Source of the DNA: Vulcanimicrobiota bacterium
GTDB lineage: Bacteria > Vulcanimicrobiota > Vulcanimicrobiia > Vulcanimicrobiales > Vulcanimicrobiaceae
Direction: 5' to 3'
DNA: 16,954 nucleotides
Assembly: GCA_030043675.1 (NCBI GenBank)
Contig: JASHXG010000130.1
Location: 1 to 16,954, forward strand
In this document: positions 1-7,016 of the stretch, piece by piece
How positions within the stretch are numbered: the first letter of the stretch is position 1
How the letters are laid out: the number at the start of each line of letters is the position of its first letter
Notes under the pieces: model-generated
Told to the model about the DNA's origin: nothing
Databases searched by the model: none
What the model saw: the letters and a program-made list of their open reading frames with translations, nothing else
Translations under genes and position numbers: made by a program

Positions 1-470
1 CAGACGCCGATGAAGACGTGGAAGCCGTGCATGCCGGTGAGCGTGAAGAAGGACGCGCCGAAGATGCCGCTGCCCGCCCACGTTACGTGTTCGCCGAAGA
101 TCAGGTGGTTGTATTCGTAGGCTTGACCGCCGAGGAACATTACGCCGAGCACGATCGTAGCCAACAGAAACCACATGTACCGCATGAAGTGGCCGTACTT
201 GAAGTTCTCGAGCGCGTAGTGCATCGTGGCGCCCGAACCGAAGAGCACGACCGAGTTCCAGGCGGCAAACGCGACGTCCAGGCGCTGAACCCCGGGCGGG
301 GGCCAGCCCTGCCCGCTGTTACGCATATAGAGATAGGCAAAAATGAACGACGAGAAGAGCACGCAGTCGCTGATCAGGAAGAAGAGAAATCCCTGCAGCC
401 GCAGCTCCCGCGTCTCGATATAGAGCTGATCGACCTCTCCGGCGTCGGTCGCCAACGATGCGACGGCCAT
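1..470 (-). CDS. ctaE: Cytochrome c oxidase subunit III (caa3-type), 3' end cut off by window edge
   Basis: This is subunit III of the heme-copper oxidase, a membrane subunit with no redox centre that supports the catalytic subunit I. I translated 156 residues, and the frame is open to the left edge. Hydrophobic segments lie near residues 28-48, 66-86 and 98-115, with another beginning near 132. Family landmarks are the helix-III acidic pattern GGQAYEYNHL (about 114-123) and TLTGMHGFHVFIGV (about 143-156), which is strongly conserved in subunit III. The ATG at 468-470 overlaps the TGA of subunit I at 470-472 by one base, so translation is probably coupled. About 40-50 residues of the usual length of around 200 should lie beyond the window. 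The product is certain at family level. The symbol follows caa3 convention and was not confirmed by comparison. Confidence 0.93.
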   Translation of the reverse strand, partial: MAVASLATDAGEVDQLYIETRELRLQGFLFFLISDCVLFSSFIFAYLYMRNSGQGWPPPGVQRLDVAFAAWNSVVLFGSGATMHYALENFKYGHFMRYMWFLLATIVLGVMFLGGQAYEYNHLIFGEHVTWAGSGIFGASFFTLTGMHGFHVFIGV

Positions 471-2146
471 CAGTGCGCCCCCGCCGCGACCGGAGGCGGC
501 GAGTCCGTGAGCTCGTCCTCGAGGCCCTTATACGGCAGCGGTTGCGAGAAGTCGTACGGCAAGCCGTAGACGGTCGGGACGTGCTTGAAATTGTAATAGT
601 GCGGCGGCGATGGAACTTGCCACTCGAGCGTTCGCGCGCCCCACGGGTTGGCGCCGGCTTTCTTTCCGTATCGGATGCTCCAAATGATGTTCACGAAGAA
701 GATCAAGATGGCGAACGTCATCAGATACGACGCAAACGTTTCGAAGCGATTCCAAAACGTGAATTGAGGATCGTACGTGGCGACTTCGCGCGGCATCCCG
801 AGCATACCAAGCCAGTGCATTGGGATAAACGTACCGTTGAAGCCGATGAAGAACAGCCAGAAATGCCACTTGCCGAGCGTCTCGTTCAATAATCGTCCCG
901 ACATCTTCGGGAACCAATAATACATCCCGGCGAAGATGCCCATCATGCTTCCGCCGACCAGCACGTAATGGATGTGGCCGACGATGAAGTACGTCCCGTG
1001 CACGTGGAGATCGAACGGAATCGCGGCCAGGAAGATACCGGTGATTCCGCCCAGCGTGAACAACGCCACGAACCCGATCGCGAAAAGCATCGCGGTCGAG
1101 TAGTGGATCTTTCCGCCCCAGAGGGTTGCCGTCCACGAGAATATCTTAATCCCGGTCGGCACGCCGATGATGTAGGTAAGGATCATGAAGGGCAGCTGCA
1201 AGAACGGCGCCAGGCCCGACGTGAACATGTGATGGGCCCAAACCATGAAGCCCAGCAATGCGATCGCGGCTGAGGAGAAGGCGATCATCTTGTAGCCGAA
1301 GATCGACTTGCGCGCGAACGTCGGCAGCACTTCGGAGATAATGCCGAAGGCCGGCAGGATCATGATGTAGACGGCCGGATGCGAATAGAACCAGAACATG
1401 TGCTGCCACATCACCGGGCTGCCGCCTTTGGTCGGATCGTAAAACGGCACGCCGAACTCGCGATTGATGAAGAGCGCGGCCAGCGCCGCGGCCAGCGCCG
1501 TCGTCGCGATCATCAGCAGCGGCGCGGTTGCGAACTGCCCCCAGACGAAGAGCGGCATTCGCGTGAAGGTCATGCCCGGCGCACGCATCTTCAAGATCGT
1601 CACGAGGAAGTTCAGACCGGTCATCGTCGAGCTCACGCCGACCAGGAAGATGGCCGCGCACCACATCGACGTCCCGGCCTGGCCTTGCAGCGAGACCGGC
1701 GGATATTCCATCCAGCCTGCGGTCGGCGCGCCCATCAGGAACGAGGAGAAGAGCATCAAGCCCGAGACCGGAAAGATCCAGAAGCTCAGCATGTTGAGCC
1801 ATGGAAATGCCACGTCGCGCGCGCCGATCTGCACCGGGAAAACGAGGTTGCCGAAGCCGCCGGTCAGCAGCGGAATGACGACCAGCCAAACCATCGCGCT
1901 TCCGTGTATGCTATAAACTTCGTTGTAGGTTTCGGGCGAAACGAAACCGCCGTTAGGATTGAGCAGCTGGGTGCGAATCGTCTCGGCCAGCAATCCCGAG
2001 AGCATGAAGAAGACGAAGCCGGTGATCAGGTATTGGATGCCGATGATCTTGTGATCGAGCGAGAAAACGTATCTCCGAATAAACCCTTGCGGCTCGGGGT
2101 GAATGTGATCGGCGATGCCGCCGCCGTGGACCGCTGCTACTGACAT
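470..2146 (-). CDS. ctaD: Cytochrome c oxidase subunit I, A2-type heme-copper oxidase
   Basis: This is the catalytic subunit, which reduces O2 to water and pumps protons across the cytoplasmic membrane. It has 558 residues, normal for the family, with about 12 hydrophobic helices. Visible ligands are H81 (SIHGSAMVW, low-spin heme), H256 with Y260 (YSHPAVY, CuB His and the His-Tyr cross-link), H305/H306 (AHHMFTSG, CuB), H391 (a3 heme) and H393 (low-spin heme) in GHIHYVLVGG. K334 in PTGIKIFSW is the K-channel lysine and D111 in GARDVAFPWLN fits the D-channel entrance. The usual channel glutamate (GHPEVY in A1 enzymes) is replaced by Y254-S255 (YSHPAVY), the hallmark of A2-type oxidases. ATG start at 2146, preceded by GAAGG with a 4-base spacer. 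It sits 16 bp after subunit II. Confidence 0.97.
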   Translation of the reverse strand: MSVAAVHGGGIADHIHPEPQGFIRRYVFSLDHKIIGIQYLITGFVFFMLSGLLAETIRTQLLNPNGGFVSPETYNEVYSIHGSAMVWLVVIPLLTGGFGNLVFPVQIGARDVAFPWLNMLSFWIFPVSGLMLFSSFLMGAPTAGWMEYPPVSLQGQAGTSMWCAAIFLVGVSSTMTGLNFLVTILKMRAPGMTFTRMPLFVWGQFATAPLLMIATTALAAALAALFINREFGVPFYDPTKGGSPVMWQHMFWFYSHPAVYIMILPAFGIISEVLPTFARKSIFGYKMIAFSSAAIALLGFMVWAHHMFTSGLAPFLQLPFMILTYIIGVPTGIKIFSWTATLWGGKIHYSTAMLFAIGFVALFTLGGITGIFLAAIPFDLHVHGTYFIVGHIHYVLVGGSMMGIFAGMYYWFPKMSGRLLNETLGKWHFWLFFIGFNGTFIPMHWLGMLGMPREVATYDPQFTFWNRFETFASYLMTFAILIFFVNIIWSIRYGKKAGANPWGARTLEWQVPSPPHYYNFKHVPTVYGLPYDFSQPLPYKGLEDELTDSPPPVAAGAH

Positions 2147-2162
2147 TGTACCTTCGATTTTA

Positions 2163-3260
2163 TCATAATTTTAGTGTATTCAAGAACGCGACCAGGTTGG
2201 CGATGTCTTGCGATGACAGGCCGTTTGCGCTCGCGTTGGGCATCGTCCCCAGGCTGCCGGTGAAGCCGTTTTGCAGGATTCCGGCCACGTTCTCCGGCGT
2301 CGCCGGTTTGCCGTTGACGAGGTTGGGGTGAGCGGGATCGTGCAACACCCCCTGCAAGCCCGGCCCGACGAGTCGCTGATCGAAGGGCGCGAGCTTGTGA
2401 CAAGCCGTGCACTTCTGCGCGAAGAGCGTCTTGCCGGCTGCGGCGTCGCCGCCTTGCAAAGAGATCGCCTGGCCGGGCGCGGCCGGCAAGGCGTTGCTGA
2501 CGTGCGCGTTGCGCTGCTGCCAGCCCTGATACCACTTATCGAAGGAGGCCCTATCCTCGATCACCAGCACCTGCTTGTGCATCTGGCTGTGCAGCACGCC
2601 GCAGAATTGCGTGCAGATGATTTGGTAGCGGCCGGCCAACTGTGGCGTGAATCGAATCGTCGTCACTAAACCCGGTACGGTGTCGTTCTTGAGCCGCATC
2701 GCGGGCACCCAAAATCCGTGAATGACGTCGGCCGAGGTCAAGTTCAGCGTCACGGGCTCGCCGAGAGGCAGATGCATCTCGTCGGTGATCTCACCGTTGA
2801 CGTTCGGATAGCGGAACGAGAAGTAAAACTGATGGCCGATTGCTTGGATGACCAAGCCGTTCTCGGGCTCCAGCAGGATCTCGTACCAAATTCGTACGCT
2901 GATGACGGAGAGCAACAACACGAAAATTGCCGGAAGCAGCGTCCACCAGAACTCCAACTTGGGATTGTCGTGAATCTGCACGCCGATCGCATCCGGCGGA
3001 TCGCTCGCCTTCGCGCGAAACGCGATCGAAAAATAGATCAAATATCCCGCGATGAAGACGTAGAGTGCGCTGCCGCTCGCGGCCATGAAGCGGAACATCG
3101 TGTCGACTTGCCGCGCAGTGATGATTGCCTCGGGCAGATATTTGCTGATCGGGAAAAGAATCCAGAAGATTATCGAGGCGACGGCCAGCACCGCCAAGAC
3201 CAGGGTGACGGTCCAGAAGCCACGATCGACGCCGATAGGCTGCGCTCTCTGCTCTGCCAA
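2163..3260 (-). CDS. ctaC: Cytochrome c oxidase subunit II with fused C-terminal cytochrome c domain (caa3-type)
   Basis: Subunit II takes electrons through CuA and passes them to subunit I. Here it also carries its own cytochrome c, which defines caa3-type enzymes. The 365 residues show hydrophobic segments at about 15-37, 60-82 and 104-126, then the cupredoxin domain. CuA ligands are H181 (DVIHGFWVP), C216, C220, H224 and M227 (CTQFCGVLHSQM). Gln replaces the usual Glu of CSEICG, which is tolerable because that residue binds through its backbone. A heme c domain follows, with C284-T-A-C287-H288 and a probable axial M340 (GTMP). The start is TTG at 3258-3260, supported by GGAG seven bases upstream; no better start is in frame. 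Two N-terminal membrane segments are usual for the family, so the first of the three is extra. Confidence 0.96.
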   Translation of the reverse strand: MAEQRAQPIGVDRGFWTVTLVLAVLAVASIIFWILFPISKYLPEAIITARQVDTMFRFMAASGSALYVFIAGYLIYFSIAFRAKASDPPDAIGVQIHDNPKLEFWWTLLPAIFVLLLSVISVRIWYEILLEPENGLVIQAIGHQFYFSFRYPNVNGEITDEMHLPLGEPVTLNLTSADVIHGFWVPAMRLKNDTVPGLVTTIRFTPQLAGRYQIICTQFCGVLHSQMHKQVLVIEDRASFDKWYQGWQQRNAHVSNALPAAPGQAISLQGGDAAAGKTLFAQKCTACHKLAPFDQRLVGPGLQGVLHDPAHPNLVNGKPATPENVAGILQNGFTGSLGTMPNASANGLSSQDIANLVAFLNTLKL

Positions 3261-3267
3261 GCAAGTT

Positions 3268-3271
3268 CTCC
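3268..3271 (-). promoter_or_regulatory. Ribosome binding site deciding the TTG start of subunit II
   Basis: On the minus strand GGAG lies here, followed by a 7-base spacer (AACTTGC) and then TTG at 3260-3258. This is a good Shine-Dalgarno match at normal spacing. It supports TTG as the true initiation codon of the oxidase subunit II gene, inside the 44-bp gap after nanE. No convincing -35/-10 promoter was recognised in that gap, so the oxidase genes could be read through from the upstream operon or have an unrecognised promoter. Confidence 0.6.
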
Positions 3272-3304
3272 AGACTTATGGTACCAAAATGGGACCCGGA
3301 TTGC

Positions 3305-3982
3305 TTAAGAAATCCGCTTGGCGGACCCTGCAAACTCGCGCACGAGCCAGTCGACGTTGGTAATCGCGCTCCCGACGACGACCGCGTCGGCCCCGGCATC
3401 GAGCGCCTTGCGAACCTCGCCCGGCGAGCGTACCCCGCCTTCGCAGATCGCAAAGCTATTGAGTTCCGCGAACGCGCGCACGAGGTCGAGCGCGGGCAGA
3501 GGATGGTCCTTGGTCTGCGCAGTGTAGCCGCAGAGCGTCGTCGCGACGGCGTCGGCGCCCAGGTCGCGCGCGCATAGCGCATCGGCGGTCGTCGCGCAAT
3601 CAGCCAAAGCGATGAGTTCGGCTGCGTGAATCGCCTCGATCAGGCGGTTCAAACCGAGGGCGTCGGGACGCGCACGCGGGGTCGCGTCGAAGGCGACGAG
3701 GTCGGCACCGGCGGCCGCCACCGCACTCACCTCTTCAAGCGTCGGAGTGATGTATGGCTCAAAGCCGGGATAGCGGCGTTTGATCAGACCGATGATGGGC
3801 AGTTCGACGCGCGCACGCACGGCACGCAAATGCTCGGTACCGGCGATGCGAACCGCGACCGCGCCGCTTTCCTGCGCCGCCCGCGCCATCGCGGCGATCA
3901 CGTACGGATCGTCGAGAGCGGAGCCTTCCCACGCCTGCACCGAGACGATCAAGCCGCCGCGCAGCGACTCCAGCAGGCTCAT
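3305..3982 (-). CDS. nanE: N-acetylmannosamine-6-phosphate 2-epimerase (NanE-like)
   Basis: A cytoplasmic TIM-barrel enzyme that interconverts ManNAc-6-phosphate and GlcNAc-6-phosphate in sialic acid and amino-sugar catabolism. The length of 225 residues is typical. Family motifs run in order: GGLIVSVQA (9-17), IGLIKRRYPG (64-73) with the expected catalytic K68, YITPT (77-81), AFDAT (97-101), ADCAT (127-131), ATTLCGYT (147-154), EGGVRSP (181-187) with the expected catalytic E181, and the phosphate-binding VVVGSAIT (201-208). The usual Cys of the first motif (GGLIVSCQA) is Val here. The ATG at 3980-3982 overlaps the kinase TGA at 3979-3981 (ATGA), implying translational coupling. It is the last gene of a four-gene operon. 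No sialate lyase or NagA/NagB is present in the window, so the true entry substrate is unknown. Confidence 0.9.
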   Translation of the reverse strand: MSLLESLRGGLIVSVQAWEGSALDDPYVIAAMARAAQESGAVAVRIAGTEHLRAVRARVELPIIGLIKRRYPGFEPYITPTLEEVSAVAAAGADLVAFDATPRARPDALGLNRLIEAIHAAELIALADCATTADALCARDLGADAVATTLCGYTAQTKDHPLPALDLVRAFAELNSFAICEGGVRSPGEVRKALDAGADAVVVGSAITNVDWLVREFAGSAKRIS

Positions 3983-4887
3983 GCGTCCAACTCCTGCCGC
4001 GCAACTCCAAGCTCGCGGTAGGCGAGCAGCAGCGCTCCCGCCGCCGGCTCGTAGCGCGGCGGCACGATCAGCGCCCCGTGGACCGCTTCGCGAATGCGCT
4101 CGCTCACGCGCTCGCGGAACGCCGCGTCGGCGAACGTACCGCCGACGAGCGCGACGGTGGCCGGCGCGCCCGCGTCGATCGCCCGGTGCGCTAGTGCCGC
4201 GAGCCGCTTGGCGCCGGCATCCACGATCGGCTGCAAGGAGTCACAGCGCAAGACCGCCGGCGCGAACGCGGCCAGCCGTTCGCGGCTCAGCTCTCCGTGG
4301 TAGAACGCATGCACCAACTCGCGCAGCGATCGCACGCCGAAGAACTCGCATGCCGCGAGCGTCTCGCCGGCGAGCGTGCCGGCGCCTTCGTCGTGCGCAC
4401 GCATCAGCAGCGCCAACGCCTCCCGCGCAATCCAAAACGCGCTTCCCTCGTCGCCGAAGAGGAATCCCCACCCGCCGAGGGTCTGCGCCGTTCCGTACGC
4501 ATCGCGCGCATAAATCACCGAGCCCGTTCCGGAGACCACCACGACGCCCGGCTCACCGGCCAGCGCGCCGGCCAGGGCGATCGGCGCGTCGTGCATCAGA
4601 ACGAAACGCTCCGCCGGGAGGTCGGGCGCGCGGCCGTAGACGCGGCCGCGATAGCCGCTGACTCCGGCCACGACCGCCGCAAAGACCGTTTCCTCGGGCA
4701 GTCCCGCGCGAGCCCGGGCGTCGTCGAGGGCGCCGCGCAGCGCCTCGCGCAGTCGCAACGACTCGGGTCGCGCGCCGATCTCGTCGGCCGGACCGGCGCG
4801 TCCGCTCGCAAGAATGCGTCCGCCTTCGTCGCCGATAACGGCAACGGTCGAGCTCTGCCCTCCATCGATGCCGGCGACGTACCTCAC
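3979..4887 (-). CDS. BadF/BadG/BcrA/BcrD-family ATPase, probable N-acetylglucosamine (amino-sugar) kinase
   Basis: An ASKHA-fold ATPase of the family that includes GlcNAc kinase (NagK type), glucosamine kinase and the MurNAc/GlcNAc kinase MurK. It is likely to phosphorylate an amino sugar at C6 in the cytoplasm. The 302 residues show the phosphate-1 loop GIDGGQSST (6-14), the catalytic-Asp region HDAPIAL (99-105, D100), the phosphate-2 loop VSGTGSV (118-124), and the family signature GGWGFLFGDEGSAFWI (138-153). A C-terminal adenosine motif, LVGGTFADAAF, lies near 247-257. The GTG start at 4885-4887 overlaps the preceding TGA (4884-4886), and the TGA overlaps the nanE ATG. The neighbouring epimerase suggests the product is GlcNAc-6-P or ManNAc-6-P. 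The family is firm; the sugar is inference. Confidence 0.85.
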   Translation of the reverse strand: MRYVAGIDGGQSSTVAVIGDEGGRILASGRAGPADEIGARPESLRLREALRGALDDARARAGLPEETVFAAVVAGVSGYRGRVYGRAPDLPAERFVLMHDAPIALAGALAGEPGVVVVSGTGSVIYARDAYGTAQTLGGWGFLFGDEGSAFWIAREALALLMRAHDEGAGTLAGETLAACEFFGVRSLRELVHAFYHGELSRERLAAFAPAVLRCDSLQPIVDAGAKRLAALAHRAIDAGAPATVALVGGTFADAAFRERVSERIREAVHGALIVPPRYEPAAGALLLAYRELGVARQELDA

Positions 4888-5192
4888 GGTGGGTGCACGT
4901 TGCGTGCGAGCGCGCGCGCGAAGCGATCGGCGGCCGATTCACGCGCAGCGCGGCCGGCGATTTTGGCGATCTCGCCGATCTGCTCGCGGTGGTGGTAAAG
5001 CTCGTGTCCGATCGCGGTCACGACGAACTCGCGCAGCGCGTGCCCGCGCAGCCGCTCGACGATCCGACGGTTGATGCGAATCTCGGGAACGGCCGGATCG
5101 TATTCGGAGCGCAGCTCGACGGATCCCCAATTGCCCAGATCGACAAAGCGAATGCCGACGCCGTACGATCGGGCGAGTGCGCGCGGGCTCAT
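4884..5192 (-). CDS. Small HExxH zinc-metallopeptidase-like protein (mini-zincin)
   Basis: A 102-residue protein with a classic zincin helix IGHELYHHREQ (61-71): H63 and H67 would bind zinc and E64 would be the catalytic base. A second conserved-looking stretch, ARESAADRFARALA (83-96), resembles the E..A.rFA.LL segment that supplies the third ligand in ImmA/IrrE-type (DUF955) proteases, with E85 as candidate ligand. There is no signal peptide or membrane helix, so it should be cytoplasmic. It is much shorter than typical ImmA/IrrE or SprT proteins and has no HTH domain. The ATG at 5190-5192 overlaps the TGA of the oxidoreductase (5189-5191), and its own TGA overlaps the kinase GTG. Protease, regulator or degenerate metal-binding protein are all possible. 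The motif is clear but the role is unknown. Confidence 0.75.
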   Translation of the reverse strand: MSPRALARSYGVGIRFVDLGNWGSVELRSEYDPAVPEIRINRRIVERLRGHALREFVVTAIGHELYHHREQIGEIAKIAGRAARESAADRFARALARNVHPP

Positions 5193-6529
5193 AGGAGCAC
5201 GCCGTCGGCGATCAGGCGCGCTCGCAGCTCGCTCGTATCGACATCGCCCACCGCAACGCGCTCCTGCGAAGCCAATGCGGCCGCCGTGCCGGCGGCTTGA
5301 CCGAGCGTCATGACGGTCGGGGTCAAACGCGTCGAGGCCAGTGCTTCATGTGTGGTCGAAATGCAGCGCCCGGCAACGAGCAGCCGCTCGCGGTTCACTG
5401 GCACGAGGCATCGATACGGAATTTCGTAGCTTTCCCCCGGCACGAGCCGGTGTGTGGTCGTGCCGGCGCCGCTGGGATTGTGGAGATCGATGGGGTAGGC
5501 GCTGCGCGCGACCGCGTCGTCGAAGTGGCGCGCCTGCAGCACGTCCTCGCGCGTGAGGGTGTAGCGGCCGACGATGCGACGCGATTCGCGAATGCCGACT
5601 TGAGTCCCGGTGGCGGCGATGCGAGCATTGCCGAATCCCGGGACGCGCTGACGAAAGAACTCCAGAAGTTGCATCGCTTGCAGGCGCGATTCCACCTCGG
5701 CTCGCGTTAAGTCGTCGGGGTCGAGCGGATCGATGTCCACGACCCGCGTCATGTTCACGGTAACCTCGTCGGGATAGGGCGAAATAAAAAACGAGACGAG
5801 CTCGCGCGGAATCCCAACCAATCCATCGGCGCGAGCACGCTCCCACAGCGAATAGAGTCCGGCAACTGCAGTAAGCGCGCCTGCCGTGCGCTCGGGCGCC
5901 GGCAGCGACGAGCGCATCTCCTCCGGATGCTCGCGAACGTAGGCCGACAGCTCGTCCAGATCGACGTGGCTCAAGCGGAGCATCAGGCTCGCCGGCTGCA
6001 CGCGTCCGCGTTCGTCGCCTTGTTGCGTGGGGACGCCCGCCGAGGCCGCAACGAAGGCATCGGCGGTCGCGTCGATGACGACGTTGCCGCTGCACTCGCG
6101 CATCCCGCCGACCGTCGCGAAGCCGGCGCCGGTGACGTGCTCGCCTTCGACTCGAGCCGCCAGCACGTACGCGTGCAGCAACAAGGTGACGCCGGCTTCG
6201 CGCATCATCTCCAAGAGCAGCGCTTTATGCACTTCGGGATCGAAGGGCGTGATCGTCGCGACGTAATCCGACGTGTCGGGAAGATGGCCCGGCGAGGCGC
6301 CTTTGCGCATCAGGCGCTCCACGAATTCCTGCGCGATCCCGCCGACGATGCGCTCGCGCCCCGAATGAAAGGTCATCCACGGCCCAACCATCGCCGCGGT
6401 TGCCGTCCCGCCGAGAAAACCGTAACGTTCCGCCAGAAGCGTTCGGGCGCCATGACGCGCCGCAGCGATCGCTGCAGCGCATCCTGCATTGCCTCCCCCG
6501 ACGACCAACACGTCGAAATCTGACGGCAT
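5189..6529 (-). CDS. FAD-dependent oxidoreductase, PF12831 (FAD_oxidored) family
   Basis: A flavoprotein of 446 residues from the chosen ATG at 6527-6529. The Rossmann loop VLVVGGGNAGCAAA (7-20) binds the ADP part of FAD, followed by an acidic strand end (LLAER) and GFLGGTATA, as in PF12831 proteins. The C-terminal part carries the family signature EIPYRCLVPVNRERLLVAGR, then STTHEALASTR and GQAAGTAAALA. Members often sit in carbohydrate-use clusters, but their substrates are mostly unknown. The frame is open up to an ATG at 6590-6592, but the extra 21 residues are charged and precede the normal domain edge, so the internal ATG is preferred. No clear Shine-Dalgarno precedes either start. First gene of the amino-sugar operon; its TGA overlaps the zincin ATG. 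The reaction cannot be deduced from sequence. Confidence 0.88.
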   Translation of the reverse strand: MPSDFDVLVVGGGNAGCAAAIAAARHGARTLLAERYGFLGGTATAAMVGPWMTFHSGRERIVGGIAQEFVERLMRKGASPGHLPDTSDYVATITPFDPEVHKALLLEMMREAGVTLLLHAYVLAARVEGEHVTGAGFATVGGMRECSGNVVIDATADAFVAASAGVPTQQGDERGRVQPASLMLRLSHVDLDELSAYVREHPEEMRSSLPAPERTAGALTAVAGLYSLWERARADGLVGIPRELVSFFISPYPDEVTVNMTRVVDIDPLDPDDLTRAEVESRLQAMQLLEFFRQRVPGFGNARIAATGTQVGIRESRRIVGRYTLTREDVLQARHFDDAVARSAYPIDLHNPSGAGTTTHRLVPGESYEIPYRCLVPVNRERLLVAGRCISTTHEALASTRLTPTVMTLGQAAGTAAALASQERVAVGDVDTSELRARLIADGVLL

Positions 6530-6590
6530 GCGACGCGATTCGTCGTCGCGCGAAGCAGGCCATTCGACCCGCTTCCCAAATACCCGGCCC
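6530..6590. promoter_or_regulatory. Divergent intergenic region between the oxidoreductase operon and the DUF4870 gene
   Basis: These 61 bp separate two divergent start codons and should hold at least part of both promoters. A small inverted repeat, GCGACG at 6530-6535 and CGTCGC at 6544-6549 with an 8-base loop, abuts the oxidoreductase ATG. In DNA this GC-rich, a 6-bp arm may be chance. No convincing -35/-10 pair was recognised. Confidence 0.4.
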
Positions 6591-7016
6591 ATGCAGGTTC
6601 AGCCGGCTGCCCAGGAACGCAATTGGGCGATGGCGGCACACCTTAGCGCACTCCTAGCGGTGGCCGGCATGCCTTTCGGCCAGGTTCTCGGGCCGCTGAT
6701 CGTCTATCTCATCAAAGGGCACGAATCTGAGTTTGTGGGCGAGCATTCACGCGCGTCGCTCAACTACCAGATAACCGTGTCGCTCCTCATCGTCGTAGCT
6801 GCGATCGTTGCAACAGCGGCCACACTCTCTCTGGCGGTGTACTCGAGTTCCGATTCGAGCGCCGCTTTTAAACCGTTCGCGGGGTTGTGGATCGGCTTCG
6901 CAATCCTCGTCCTGCTGGTCCTGTTCTTCTCGCTCGTCTTCATTATTATGGGTACGATTGCGGCCGCCGAAGGACGCCCGTACACCTATCCTTTGGCCAT
7001 TAGGTTTTTGCGCTGA
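6591..7016 (+). CDS. DUF4870 (Tic20-like) small membrane protein
   Basis: A 141-residue integral membrane protein of the DUF4870 family, whose function is not established. Family features: RNWAMAAHLSAL (about 10-21), PFGQVLGPLIVYLIKGHES with a conserved turn of charged residues, the NYQITVSLL helix, and a C-terminal AAAEGRPYTYPLAIRF motif. Hydrophobic segments lie near 14-35, 55-75 and 92-120. The ATG at 6591-6593 is chosen because it places the W-A-M-x-A-H-L motif at the usual distance from the start. The open frame extends back to 6489, but that stretch lies over the divergent oxidoreductase gene and looks non-coding. The TGA at 7014-7016 overlaps the permease ATG (TGATG), so the two are probably co-translated. 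Confidence 0.88.
   Translation: MQVQPAAQERNWAMAAHLSALLAVAGMPFGQVLGPLIVYLIKGHESEFVGEHSRASLNYQITVSLLIVVAAIVATAATLSLAVYSSSDSSAAFKPFAGLWIGFAILVLLVLFFSLVFIIMGTIAAAEGRPYTYPLAIRFLR

Noticed and set aside
1379..2143. Plus-strand open frame opposite the oxidase subunit I gene
   Set aside because: It mirrors a fully conserved oxidase gene, and its His/Arg/Glu-rich product is typical of antisense shadow frames.
6530..6549. Inverted repeat GCGACG / CGTCGC next to the oxidoreductase start
   Set aside because: Arms are only 6 bp and made of CG-rich triplets common in this genome, so chance is a fair explanation. It is noted only inside the intergenic feature.
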